Assembly: GCF_965216805.1 (NCBI RefSeq)
Contig: NZ_CBDCGN010000002.1
Location: 1 to 64,000 of the forward strand
Length of the DNA stretch: 64,000 nt
Reading direction: 5' to 3'
From: Panacagrimonas sp965216805
GTDB taxonomy: Bacteria; Pseudomonadota; Gammaproteobacteria; Nevskiales; Nevskiaceae
Positions 63,881 to 64,000 of the stretch are shown here, one piece after another; the first letter of the stretch is position 1; each line of letters begins with the position of its first letter. Both the position numbers and the translations under genes were made by a program. Below the pieces are notes generated by a model. It saw only the letters and a program-made list of their open reading frames with translations. It was not told where the DNA came from and made no database searches.

Positions 63881-64000
63881 ATGCTGTATCACCTTGCCAT
63901 GTGGATGAAGGAGTCGGTCAGCGAGTTCAACCTGTTCGGCTATCTGACCTTTCGCAGCATTCTGGGCGTGCTCACTGCGCTGATCTTTTCGTTCATCGCC
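63881..64000 (+). CDS. mraY: Phospho-MurNAc-pentapeptide translocase (3' partial)
   Basis: Only the first 40 residues are in the window: MLYHLAMWM then FNLFGYLTFRSILGVLTALI, the recognisable MraY N-terminus with its first membrane helix. It forms lipid I. The gene runs off the end. Confidence 0.95.
   Translation, partial: MLYHLAMWMKESVSEFNLFGYLTFRSILGVLTALIFSFIA

Overview
This is a 64 kb GC-rich chromosomal window from a Gram-negative proteobacterium, most likely a gammaproteobacterium of the Xanthomonadales/Nevskiales type. The evidence is the order petABC-sspAB ... yraN-lpoA-rsmI-rnpB-mraZ-rsmH-ftsL-ftsI-murE-murF-mraY, a class A RNase P RNA, meso-DAP-type MurE, LpoA, SspB and several families of dispersed palindromic intergenic repeats. 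I saw no tRNA, rRNA, CRISPR array, prophage or insertion sequence.

Region 1 (1-15.3 kb) is a surface-adhesion locus. It opens inside a giant type I-secreted RTX adhesin whose 5' end lies outside the window. The adhesin carries 22 tandem copies of a 336-bp (112-residue) unit that look identical at DNA level. Downstream are a small conserved protein, then on the minus strand lapG (periplasmic protease) and lapD (degenerate GGDEF-EAL c-di-GMP receptor), then on the plus strand a TolC outer-membrane channel fused to an OmpA domain. Together these are the retention/release control and the exit channel of a Lap-type adhesin; the inner-membrane ABC and adaptor components are not in the window.

Region 2 (15.6-39.1 kb) is metabolic and accessory. 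It holds two lipid-modification-like gene pairs: an FAD oxidoreductase with a methyltransferase, and a DUF1295 membrane protein with a cyclopropane-synthase-like methyltransferase. It also holds an AraC regulator, a six-gene minus-strand cluster (acyl-CoA ligase, winged-helix protein, half-length pyruvate phosphate dikinase, biotin carrier, biotin carboxylase, divergent carboxyltransferase), a MazEF module and a Baeyer-Villiger-type monooxygenase. A CsbD-like protein, a cold-shock protein, a protein made of ten 13-residue DGRYHP-type repeats, an unusual pair (PEP-synthase-like phosphohistidine domain protein plus a large unrecognised protein), a tyrosine phosphatase, a thioredoxin-fold protein and purU complete it. 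The split PEP-synthase-like parts next to a carboxyltransferase that lacks the usual metal-binding lysine are the best candidate here for undescribed chemistry.

Region 3 (39.1-47.8 kb) is a capsule-type export operon: two glycosyltransferases, then KpsM-like permease (with an extra N-terminal beta domain), KpsT-like ATPase, KpsE-like polysaccharide co-polymerase and a KpsD/Wza-like outer-membrane export protein, with most genes overlapping or abutting.

Region 4 (47.8-64 kb) is conserved housekeeping: the cytochrome bc1 operon, sspA-sspB, an FAD-linked oxidase, yraN-lpoA divergent from rsmI, rnpB, and the start of the division and cell-wall cluster with a recognisable mraZ promoter and MraZ boxes, running off the window inside mraY. 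Many start codons here are GTG or TTG.
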